Assembly (NCBI RefSeq): GCF_902459465.1
Contig: NC_047070.1
Span: 9,220,001 to 9,284,000, forward strand
Length of the DNA stretch: 64,000 bases
From: Asterias rubens
Taxonomy: Eukaryota; Echinodermata; Asteroidea; Forcipulatida; Asteriidae
Reading direction: 5' to 3'
Positions 47,146-56,800 of the stretch are shown here, piece by piece. Each line of letters starts with the position of its first letter. The first letter of the stretch is position 1. A model generated the notes under the pieces. It was not told where the DNA came from. It saw only the letters and a list, made by a program, of their open reading frames with translations, and searched no databases. The translations under genes and the position numbers were made by a program.

Positions 47146-47283
47146 ATGCCGAATGCTGACATCTGCTTCAACTGCAGAATGCAAGGACACTTGTCCAGAG
47201 AGTGCCCATTCCATATCGATAAGACTAGAGTCAGAACTGCCCACTCACTCGGCTACACCACAGCAGCCCTAAGTCAGCATTAA
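47146..47283 (+). CDS. 45-residue CCHC zinc-knuckle protein, possible gag remnant
   Basis: The ORF MPNADICFNCRMQGHLSREC continues for 25 more residues to a TAA at 47281. CFNC, then Gly-His and the final Cys fit Cys-X2-Cys-X4-His-X4-Cys exactly, the nucleic-acid-binding zinc knuckle of retroelement Gag proteins and cellular CNBP-type proteins. A pyrimidine tract ending GTTGACAG lies 2 bp before the start, so it may be an exon joined to a 5' leader from the TATA box at 46959. Position inside an inverted-repeat element next to RT remnants suggests a retroelement origin. Not in any longer frame; function unknown. Confidence 0.5.
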   Translation: MPNADICFNCRMQGHLSRECPFHIDKTRVRTAHSLGYTTAALSQH

Positions 47284-47289
47284 AGATGC

Positions 47290-48800
47290 AAAATGTTTGA
47301 CGAGTTTGTATATGTATTTAGAGGTACGATGTGACTATTAATCATGTAAAAAAACGGTCTTGAAATCTGATAAATTTATGGTCAAAGAAAGACACGCACA
47401 ATTTTGGTTCTAATTTTGTTCATCTCAATTGATCATGTTTGTGTTATGAATGGTTATAATATCTAGTTGATGCCGCCCCTTGGTCCTTCCAAATTAATCA
47501 GCATTAAATGAGAAAGTTTTCGAAATAGTTTTTATCATGGAATTGATTTCATCTCAAATAATCGTAGAGAAAACAGAGCCCTGTTTCATTGCGGGTCCCT
47601 TATCAGTAGCTTATCAAGCAACTGGTAAGAAACAATTGATTCTGGATGTAAGAAGATTTAACAAATTCGTTCAAAAAACTTTAAACTAGACGATTGGAAG
47701 GTTGCAAATTCTTTCACAAGATTCTCTAGTGTTCTGTTTCAACTAAGTATGGTTACTATCATATCGAAATTTCACCATCAGTAAGTCTCAATACCTGCTG
47801 TTCTTGATCATTATGATCCATAATAATGTGTAAAAGCTGATGTTTATTTGCTTGGTGACCATCCTCTGTTTTTGGCCGATTTTGTGGTCTAATACTTAAC
47901 TTGGATTAAGGAATGTATTATATGGAAGGCCCGAATGCATTTAAGAGACAAATTTGTTTGACAAGTTTGTACATGTATTTAGAGGTACGATGTGACTATT
48001 AGTCATGTAAGATAACGATCTCGAAATCTGATAAATTTATGGTCAAAGGAAGACATGAAAAATGTTGGTACTAATTGTGTTCATCTCAATTGATCATGTC
48101 TGTGGTTATGAATTTTTTTATAAAATTTCATTTTTGAAATCCCACCTATTGGTTATTCCAAATTAACAATTCAGCGTTAAATGACAAAGTTTTCGAAACA
48201 GTTTTTATCATGGAATTGTTTAATCTCAAACAATCGTAGAGATAACAGAGCCCTGTTTCATTGCGGGTCCCTTATCAGTAGCTTATCAAGCAACTGGTAA
48301 GAAACGATTGATTCTAGAATTAAGCAGACTGAACAAATTCGTTCAGAAACTTCAAAATTGGAAAATAAGTTTGCAATTTCTTTCGCAAGTTTCTCTTATG
48401 TTTTATTAGTCGAAATATATTATTTCGACTAAGTCTGAATGGGTACCCTATCATATCGAAATTTCACCAACAGAAATCTTGATACCTGCATGCTGTTCTT
48501 GATCATATGATCCATGTTAATGTCTAAAAGCTGGCATTTTTATTTCCTTGGTGGCCATCCTCTGTTTTGGGCCGATTTTGTGATTAATACTTAACTTGGA
48601 TTTAGGAATGTAGTTTATGAAAGGCCCGAATGCATTTAAGAGGCAAACTTGTTTGACAAGTTTGTAGATTTATTCGAGGTACGATGTGATTATTAATCAT
48701 GTAAGATAACGGTCTTGAAATCTGATAAATTTATGGTAAAAGAAAGACACGCACAAATTTGGTACTAATTTTGTTCATCTCTGTAGATCATGTCTGTGAT
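47290..48800 (+). repeat. Tandem 670-bp repeat, 2.3 copies, each with a decayed reverse transcriptase
   Basis: GAGGTACGATGTGACTATTA recurs at about 47322, 47982 and 48677, and GCGGGTCCCTTATCAGTAGC at about 47595 and 48267, so the unit is about 660-695 bp. Each of the first two copies encodes AGPLSVAYQATGKK followed by LILDVRRFNKFVQK (or LILELSRLNKFVQK). Further on, in another frame, YHIEISP appears, an RT fingers-to-palm order. Frameshifts and stops are present. The wording resembles DIRS-type retroelement RTs from memory. Confidence 0.7.
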
Positions 48801-49407
48801 TCTGACTGGTTACAATATCTCCAGCGTTTAAAAATTATTGGTGCTTTTTGTCTCACTGTTTCTTTTGATTAAAAACCAAAGAGGAAGCAATCGTGCAGCA
48901 GCAAACTTCGCTTAGACGGGACGCGAAGACCCAAGTCAGCGCACATGATAAGTCAAGTAGCAAAGTCATGATGCCCTTCAAACATGGAGAAATAGATGCT
49001 TCAAGATTGATTTGTTCGTGTTATTGTTGAATTATTCGTAAGGTTTCACACCACAATTCGTTATGATTTCAATGCATGTAAGTACAGGGGTGAAAGGGTA
49101 ACCAATCACGGGCATGGCAAAACTGTGCCCCGGTAAAGTAGTCCTCGTTTCATGCCAGTCGCTTCTTTTCGCGGCTTAACGGCTGCCGACCGTTAGAGTC
49201 ACCTGGAAATAGAATTTTATTTATTGAACAACAAAAATAATTTTTTTAGTAAGTGTAAATAACGATTTATGTGTTTAAAAAAATAAATAAAGTTTGTCAC
49301 GTCAATCGAGGCAGAATTTGCCTCGATCGAACATTGAACACACATACGCGCAAGTACATTCAAGTCCTAGTCGTGAGTTTGTACGTTTTTCTTGCATTTT
49401 TCCGACA

Positions 49408-49643
49408 ATGTCGACCAGGTGCATTGCTGCTGGCTGCAGCAAAACAACTCAAGATGGTGTCAGTTTCAAACTGACAGTTTGCATGTCTTTTCCAGCGCTG
49501 TTCAGCAAACACTTCGAGCCGTCGTGCTTCGAGAATCCGAAATACACTACACATTTTGACTTGAAGAGAAAGGTTCTTTTCTAAAACATGACGCCATCCC
49601 GACAATTTTTCCAGTTAGTGAGGAAGTCGAAGAAGGTACCTGA
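49408..49643 (+). pseudogene. THAP-domain remnant
   Basis: MSTRCIAAGCSKTTQDGVSF gives the first two zinc ligands (Cys-X4-Cys) of a THAP C2CH finger. FSKHFEPSCFENP gives the end of the domain, but the third ligand Cys is Phe (TTC) and about 25 residues between the halves are missing. A second frame resumes with DAIPTIFPVSEEVEE after a stop at 49582. THAP domains occur in P-element and Kolobok-type transposases and in host proteins derived from them. Truncated and non-functional as read. Confidence 0.7.
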
Positions 49644-49785
49644 AAGACGTAACGAACCTAAAGGAGTATTTGCCTAACGTGAAAAAGTTCAGGTATTGTT
49701 TCAACTTTTAGGGCATGTTTTTAGCTTGTGCCAAGCGTCACTATCTTTTGTTAGCACTGCATGCAATTCATCGCGCCTCGATTGT

Positions 49786-51135
49786 TCCTTGGACCCTCCT
49801 CTACACATCTATACCAGACACTGCCCGGCCAAAAGGGTCTGACCACTAGAAACTGACCGTTATAAAAAGGACTGTAAAACGTGTGTTAAACATACGACAA
49901 AATAGTTAAATATCCCCGTGCAAATTTAACATCTCTTATAATAAAATAGTTCACAAATATAAGGACCCAAATGGCCGGGTCAAAATTATAATGGATGTGT
50001 TCCTTGGACCCTCCTCTACACATCTATACCAGATACTGCCCGGCCAAAAGGGTCTGACCACTAGAAACTGACCGTTATAAAAAGGTCTGTAAAACGTGTG
50101 TTAAACATACGACAAAATAGTTAAATATCCCCCTGCAAATTTAACATCTCTTATAATAAAATAGTTAAAAAATAGAAGGACCCCAATGGCCGGGTCAAAA
50201 TTACCATGGAAGTGTTCCTTGGACCCTCCTCTACACATCTATACCAGACACTGCCCGGCCAAAAGGGTCTGACCACTAGAAACTGACCGTTATAAAAAGG
50301 ACTGTAAACGTGTGTTAAACATACGGCAAAATAGTTAAATATCCCCGTTGCAAATTTAATATCTCTTATAATAAATTAGTTAAAAAATAGAAGGACCCCA
50401 ATGGCCGGGTCAAAATTATAATGAATGTGTTCCTTGGACCTTCCTCTACACATCTATACCAGTCACTGCCCGGCCAAAAGGGTCTGACCACTAGAAACTG
50501 ACCGTTATAAAAAGGACTGTAAAACGTGTGTTAAACATACGGCAAAATAGTTAAATATTCCCGTTTCAAATTTAACATCTCTTATAATAAAATAGTTAAA
50601 AAATAGAAGGACCCCAATGGCCGGGTCAAAATTACCATGGATGTGCTCCTTGGACCCTCCTCTACACATCTATACCAGAGCCTGCCCGGCCAAAAGGGTC
50701 TGACCACTAGAAAATGACCGTTTTAAAAAGGACTGTAAAACATGTGTTAAACATACAGCAAAATAGTTAAATATCACCGTTGCAAATTTAACATCTCTTA
50801 TTATAATAAAATAGTTAAAAAATAGAAGGACCCGAATGGCCGGGTCAAAATTATAATGAATGTGTTCCTTGGACCCTCCTCTACACATCTATACCAGACA
50901 CTGCCCGGCCAAAAGTGTCTGACCACTAGAAAATGACCGTTTAAAAAAGGACTGTAAAACGTGTGTTAAACATACTACAAAATAGTTAAATAGTCCCGTT
51001 GCAAATTTAACATCTCTTATAATAAAATAGTTAAAAAATAGAAGGACCCCAATGGCCTGGTCAAAATTATAATGGATGTGTTCCTTGGACCTTCCTCTAC
51101 ACATCTATACCAGACACTGCCTGGCCAAAAGGGTC
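49786..51135 (-). repeat. Right array: seven 215-bp units, inverted relative to the left
   Basis: AAGGGTCTGACCACTAGAAA occurs near 49834, 50049, 50264, 50479, 50695, 50914 (as AAGTGTCTG) and 51129. Units are the reverse complement of those in the left array, with few differences. The array stops within the outer end sequence ACAAGAAAATGAATGATT. Confidence 0.95.
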
Positions 51136-51269
51136 TGACCACAAGAAAATGAATGATTTATATTTTCGTATTGAACATGCACTTTTTAGACGAATGTCAA
51201 ACCGGTAACTGTTACTCGTTCAATATTGAACGTCCAACGTCAAATAATTGTAACCAACTTCACGCCGGT

Positions 51270-51424
51270 GTGACAAGGGTGTTTTTTCTTTCACTATTAT
51301 CTCGCAACTTCGACGACCTATTGAGCTCAAATTTCCACAAGTTTGTTATTTTGTGCATATGTTGAGATACACCAAGTAAGAAGACTGGTTTTTGACAATT
51401 ACCAATAGTGTCCACTGTCTTTAA
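51270..51424 (-). mobile_element. Right half of a family A MITE
   Basis: TGACAAGGGTGTTTTTTCTT through to ATAGTGTCCACTGTCTTTAA is the terminal half of family A. The other half is absent from the far side of the 43727-51269 element. Confidence 0.85.
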
Positions 51425-51426
51425 AG

Positions 51427-51612
51427 ATGAATCTGGCTGCCTTTTTTAAGCTGAAGTTTCCTGAGACAGTTTATGTTTTTCTTTAAGAGGCAATTTTTCT
51501 TAATTACTTGGATTGCGGATTTCAGCCTGGCATCAAACAGAACTCCCACATTACCTACAGATTTGGCAGGTGAAATAGTTGTATTTTCAAAAGTCACTCT
51601 GGAGTCGACCGT
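51427..51612 (-). pseudogene. LINE reverse transcriptase fragment
   Basis: The minus strand encodes VTFENTTISPAKSVGNVGVL then FDARLKSAIQVIKKNC and LRKLQLKKAAR, matching the phrase ...SV.NLGV.FD..L....I..I...C...LR.I... of CR1/L2-like LINE polyproteins. Both ends are truncated. Confidence 0.75.
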
Positions 51613-51879
51613 GGCTCTTTACTGCTGCAATACCGGGTACATGTAAAGCACAACGTGAGGGTGTAGGGGGAGACCGTGACACTCTGACAGCCCGGTAGTT
51701 GGTACATAATGGTACATACAATACCTCCATGTACATGTACCATGGTACAGTTTTCTGGCACACGGTTTTACGGAAGTTTATTTTGACAGGGACGTTATAA
51801 AAAACAAAGATTTACCTTTTCTTGGTGAAATTTAGAACTTCGCACGTCAGCAGTTGTTGCACTTTTACTTCCAGCTTTA

Positions 51880-52046
51880 AAGATGGCGACGTGTTTTGCT
51901 AGACTTGATTTCCAGTCTGAGAATGCGGTTATAGCCCAGTTCCCTGCATCAGCCACTCAGAATTCCCCTGCAGATTTGCTATCACACGCTATAACTTAGC
52001 CGACTAAAAACCACGATCACAGACTTGAAATCAAGTCTACCATCTT
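51880..52046. mobile_element. Foldback element (AGACTTGATTTCCAGTCTG arms)
   Basis: AAGATGGCGACGTGTTTTG and CTAGACTTGATTTCCAGTCT are mirrored by AGACTTGAAATCAAGTCTAC and CATCTTGCACGC. About 165 bp, non-coding. Confidence 0.6.
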
Positions 52047-52207
52047 GCACGCATGAAACGGGAACTAGAGACGGCGACCCGACTACTGTATTTCCCGCTT
52101 CTTTTTTAATAGGCCCAAAATTCCATGGAGGTGTGTAATTTTTGTTTTACAATTTCGCCCAGAAACATTTTCAGAAAAAATTCTGTATGAAGTAATGTGC
52201 TTGTGGA

Positions 52208-52440
52208 AGGTCTAACCCTAACCCTAACCCTAACTATTTTCTGGGGGCGACTTTGCTAGGGGGCGACATTGGCTGGGGGCGACATTGTCAGGGGCGACTT
52301 TGCTAGGGGGAGGGGGGCGACATTGTTTGGGGGGCGACATTGTCAGGGGGCAACTTTGTAACAACTCGGGGCGTTGGGGGCGACTTTGCAGGGGGCGACT
52401 TTGTTGGTGGCGAGCTTGCTAGGTGGCGAGATGACCAGCC
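52208..52440. repeat. Short telomere-like tract and GGGGGCGACTTTG tandem repeat
   Basis: CTAACCCTAACCCTAACCC at 52210-52232 equals three and a half TTAGGG-type telomere units. It is followed at 52240-52432 by about ten irregular copies of GGGGGCGACATTG or GGGGGCGACTTTG. The ORFs here are repeat products. Confidence 0.85.
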
Positions 52441-52562
52441 CCTGCTCCGAGTAGTTGAACGCGTGCAACATTGTGTACACTCAACAATTTCAACAAAAGA
52501 CAACAACATTGCAAACCGATTTTAAATTGGGTAGGGGAATCAATGTGTGGTAAAGAGGTTTT

Positions 52563-52680
52563 CGACTAGTGATTTAAACCCGCCGAGGCCTGGTTCTTGA
52601 TAATTTTACCGAGACAAAGTCGAGGTAAATTATCAAGAACCAGGCCTCGGCGGGTTTAAACCAACAGTTGAAAACCGATT
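52563..52680. repeat. Near-perfect hairpin, arms of about 45 bp
   Basis: TTTAAACCCGCCGAGGCCTG and GTTCTTGATAATTTACC are mirrored by GGTAAATTATCAAGAAC and CAGGCCTCGGCGGGTTTAAA around a short loop ACCGAGACAAAGTCG. Outer bases GGTTTTCGACT and AGTTGAAAACC extend the stem. Confidence 0.9.
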
Positions 52681-52719
52681 TTTGGTCAAATGGTAAAATT
52701 CATGCAAAAATTATAATAT

Positions 52720-52857
52720 TGTTCATTGATTTCTTTCAACACAACACCCCTCCAGCTATGAAATGGTAAGGCCCTCGGGTTAACAACTCCTTATAAGGAG
52801 ATTGCTGTGCGCGTCGTGTCAGTTCCAGTCGTTTTGCTGTTCCAACCGTTGCTCTCG
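52720..52857 (+). repeat. Family K repeat
   Basis: Plus-oriented copy of the sequence at 34380-34530, containing AACACCCCTCCAGCTATGAA and ACTCCTTATAAGGAG. It directly follows the 52563 hairpin. Confidence 0.75.
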
Positions 52858-52962
52858 ACCAGTAGGGATGAAGAAACTGTCTTATAAACACAAGTGCAAG
52901 CTCGCGTGTCACGCCCATGTTTCAACACTTTTTACTGGTGTTATATCATCTGTTCAAACATC

Positions 52963-53095
52963 CCCACGTGGTGCCCTCTTTCCTTTGAGTCTCAATCTAA
53001 TGAACCCATAACATGGTGTCAGATGAGCTGATAATAGTGAAACAGTAAACATCAGAGAATTGATTGAGACTCAAAGGAAAGAGGCAATGACTACT
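52963..53095. repeat. Inverted repeat (CTTTCCTTTGAGTCTCAATC)
   Basis: CCTCTTTCCTTTGAGTCTCA near 52976 and TGAGACTCAAAGGAAAGAGG near 53064 are inverted copies around about 60 bp containing GTTTACTGTTTCAC-type pairing. Confidence 0.7.
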
Positions 53096-53253
53096 TGACT
53101 TGTTCAGACCACTTCGGGTCATGTTCAGTCAAATACATGATTTGTATACATGAGTTGCTTTATACACTGTCAATAGAGGGCGGTATATAAGATGAGTGGT
53201 TTACCATCAACATCGACCAATCAGAATGGATAAACTGTCTTAGGTTATTTATG

Positions 53254-53469
53254 AATACAATTTCAAATCCAATTCTACTAAAATGATTATTACCTCTGTC
53301 CCTCTGAATACCATTCTCAACCCCACATTCAATACAATTTCAAATCAAATTCTACTAAAACGATTATTACCTCTCCGAACACCACATTCAACCCCACGTT
53401 ACATTTTAGCATCATTAATACTACAGTTCTCATCTAGCCGGGCCGCGCAAAGCGCGGCATCCCGCTAGT
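53254..53469 (+). mobile_element. Helitron-like 3' end
   Basis: Two tandem copies of a 77-bp segment (AATACAATTTCAAATC at 53254 and 53331) lead to GCCGCGCAAAGCGCGGC, a 7-bp stem with AAA loop at 53442-53458. Seven bases later comes CTAG followed by T (53465-53469). A GC-rich hairpin a few bases before a CTRR-T terminus is the diagnostic 3' structure of Helitrons. I did not find the TC 5' end or any Rep/helicase coding. Confidence 0.7.
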
Positions 53470-53747
53470 AGCTATAATACGGGTAGGATTCACTCGTCCG
53501 TGTACGTACATGGATGTAGAACGAACGACCATTGAAGTAGGTTTTAAAACACTTGCTGTGAACCATTAAAATTCCTCTTCTGATGACACAATTATGTGAA
53601 GTCAATTATTAATCAATTAAAGTAAATTGCATGTGCTTTAAATAACCGTCGGCCACCCCATGAATTTAACTTTGTTCGATTAAAACGGCTGATGCAAGAG
53701 TCTATGTACGTGTGTGTGCGCATGCTCCAAGTCTGACATTTCTCATC

Positions 53748-53760
53748 GGGGGAAATCCCC
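53748..53760. promoter_or_regulatory. kappaB-type motif upstream of the RLR gene
   Basis: GGGGGAAATCCCC contains GGGAAATCCC, a perfect match to the NF-kappaB/Rel consensus GGGRNWYYCC, and is palindromic. It lies about 110 bp before the ATG of the RIG-I-like receptor gene. A GAAACGGGGAAC element at 53793-53804 is a weaker, ISRE-like neighbour. Function is inferred from motif and position. Confidence 0.55.
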
Positions 53761-53870
53761 TTTCGGTTATTATTTCACAACAACACTACACGAAACGGGG
53801 AACAATCAAGCATTGTTATACGTCGTGGACTTACAATTTTTGGCAGTGATTTTACTCATTTTGGGCCATC

Positions 53871-56800
53871 ATGGCCAACGCCACACCAGACAATAATGAG
53901 GACAAAAATTTACCGATTATTACCGAAATTTTCCGGGATTATTTGAAGGAGAATTTCAACCTAACCGGAGAGTTTTTGGCAGAACTGTTTTGCTCAAGTG
54001 GCATGAGCGAAGGTAAGGGGTCTTTTTTATTTGTACGATCGGTAAGTTATACAGGGAGCTATTTTTGTTTTGTCCGGACCTGGGCCAATAATGTGGTACT
54101 CCAGTACGACTGTCGGGGTGAAAGGGTTGTGTTATCGCAGTCTTGGGCTGAACAATCTAGGAGTTTGGGCCTATATGGAAAATATCTTGCAAGTTTGGTT
54201 TGTTCGCTTTTAAGTGTAAATTGTTATACCGGCCGGTATGATCTGATGATGTGATGATGTGTCAGCCGAGTTATTGGAATTTCCCTTCCGCCTACTTCTA
54301 GAAACTATAAGGCTCGATCACGGGGGAGCCTTATAGTTTCTAGACGTACTTTCCACCGTATTTAACAAAATATATTCAGTTTGGCTATAATTAATACAAA
54401 TTGTACGATTTTGTGTTGTACTCGGTATTTATATTTTATCCATTTATTTTACTATCTTATAGACCTAGACAGAACTGGATCGCTGTACGTACTCCTTTTT
54501 TTCGAAAATTTGTGGTTATTATTCAACCAATAATGACAATAGTACGACAGGAGTACAGCGCCCCAGTTAGGGCTAGACTGGGTCTACTTAGACTCATAAT
54601 GGGGCCCTGTGCTTTGAAATTTCAGCTATTCAAAAGCAACGCAGTTGTCAAAAAGGAGATTTCAAGCATAAATTCCAGGGCCATGTGTCCCTCTGTGCAC
54701 AAGGAAAATAATGTGTATACCATATTGAATAACCCCCTTTGTTGCTATGAAAGTGGGCAATGTACGGGCCGTATACGGGCCGTATGCGTGTCCTTATAAA
54801 GGCCTACATCTGAAGAAGCACGCAGCATGTAGACATGGTTTGATTTTTACATAGGGTTGTATATAAGAACTAGAGGGCCCACGGGTGATGCTGCGTGCAC
54901 AACGCGACGAGACCAAAAGGAGACCCACGCGTCATTTTGTAAGGACGTTGTTTGCCCGTTGAATACGATGCAATGCTATTTTGTCAACTTACAAAATGGC
55001 TGCACACCGGGCAGCTACAAAATGGCTGCACACACCGGGCTGCAAATCTAAGCTTGTGCGCCCTCTAGTTCTTAAATAGCTCTATGGATTGTTATGGCAC
55101 ATTGCACGCACACTCTCACAGGCGCCATGTTGTGGGCAGGTATTTGATATGGTAACGTCATATTTGATATGGTCTAACTGGACACCCTCTTTAAAATGTT
55201 GGCGCCCTGTCATTTAAATTTTAAGTGAACACTGTGAACACCCAGTTTTAGAATTTCCTGAAAATTTGGACACCCTATTAAATCCTGGCTAAAACCTTGG
55301 TCCACAACTGACTGCCCCAAAAAATAAACTATGTTCTGAAGTTACATATTCGTTCCAGACGCTTATTATATTGTTCACCGTAAGCCAGTCTGTCATAAAT
55401 GCAATCTGATGCGAATAGGCCTCTCTTAATATTTATGCATGAGTTGCGTCACAATTCTAACCCCAAACGATCCACTGCAACGATTGACGTGCGCCTATAG
55501 CCTCATTTGGGGTCAGAATTATGACGTCATGCATTAATATTAAGAGAGGCGTATACTCCTAGAACTATGATAAAGTTTGTTTGTTGTACTTCCTGCAGAA
55601 ACATTTACCAGCTCAGAGCGCATCCTCGGCGACAAAGCCCCTGTCTCTTTGCTCCTTGATGAGCTCAAGAAGTGGAACAAGAAAGGAACTTATGAAGTGT
55701 TCATTCGTTGTCTCAGATCTACAGGTACATGATTTGAAGTCTAGGGGCCCTTTAGAACAATCAATGTTTTCAAATGACAAATGAGTTTTGTTTTTGTTTT
55801 TTTAAATTGTTGGTGGTCTGGTCAAAATTAAGTTTTTTAATATATAATAGTTAACATAAAACTGACAGTAAAGTGCCTCTGCGCCCGCTGGGGAGATGGT
55901 GAGGTGAGGGTTTATTCTTCGACTTCAACTTTTAAAGGCACTGTGGACACTATTGGTATTTACTTAAAATAATTATTAGCATAAAAAAACCTTACTAGGT
56001 AACAAGTAATGGGGAGCTGTTGCTAGTATGAGAAACGGCTCCCTCTGAAGTATAACGTAGTTTTCGAGAAAGAAGTAATTTTCCACAAATTTGATTTCGA
56101 GACCTAAGAATTAGATTGTGAGGTCTCGAAATCGAGCATCTGAAAGCACACAACTTTCATAGTATCTCGCAACTTCGAGGACCAATTGAGCTCAAATTTT
56201 CACAGGTTTGTTGTTTTATGCATATGTGGAAATACACCAAGTGAGAAGACTGTACTTTGATAACAGTTTCCAGTGTCTTGAACAAAAAAAGATTCTAAAA
56301 ACAAAATAAATAGAGAAGAATTTGTTTTCCACTTCAAATATGATGTCTCCACTTTTAATTATGTTGAGAGTCATGGCCGAGTGGTTAAGAGCATCGAATT
56401 CAAGTACTGGTGCAGTCATGACTGGAGTGTGGGTTCGAATGTTGATCATGTCACTTCTGTCCTTAAGCAAGATATTTTACTACAATTGCTTCTCTTCACC
56501 CAGGGGTATAAATTGGGTACCTGCGAGGGTAGAGGTTGATATTGTGTATGAAAAAACCACAAGCGCCTTATAAGCAGCTCAGGGCTGTATACTCCCCAGG
56601 GAGCTGAGAAACATTAAAAAGGGATGTTATTGGCCCTATGACCAGGGAACTAATGTAAAGTGCATTGATAAGAATTTGTTATTAATATTTATTTATTGCT
56701 AGGAAACGACGACCATGCCAACTTTCTGGAGGGTTACTCAGAGATGGATGCAGCTGAAGATAGATTGCTTGTCAAACACATCATGCGGCCTTACTGCGTC

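Larger units (their letters stand above)
43727..51269. mobile_element. 7.5-kb composite element with 1.5-kb inverted repeat arms
   Basis: The outer ends are inverted copies. Left: ACCGGCGTGAAGTTGG, then GTTGGACGTTCAATATTCAA and AACAGTTACCGGTTTGACAT. Right: the complementary series at 51150-51269. Inside each end lies an array of seven units of about 215 bp, in opposite orientation. The core (about 45.4-49.8 kb) holds a nested foldback, a TATA-driven zinc-knuckle ORF, a tandemly duplicated decayed RT and a broken THAP domain. On the right it cuts a family A MITE whose left half is missing on the other side, so the target was deleted or rearranged. No intact transposase is seen. Confidence 0.85.

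Noticed and set aside
52208..52232. Chromosome end
   Set aside because: Only about three and a half TTAGGG-type units, with gene sequence continuing on both sides.
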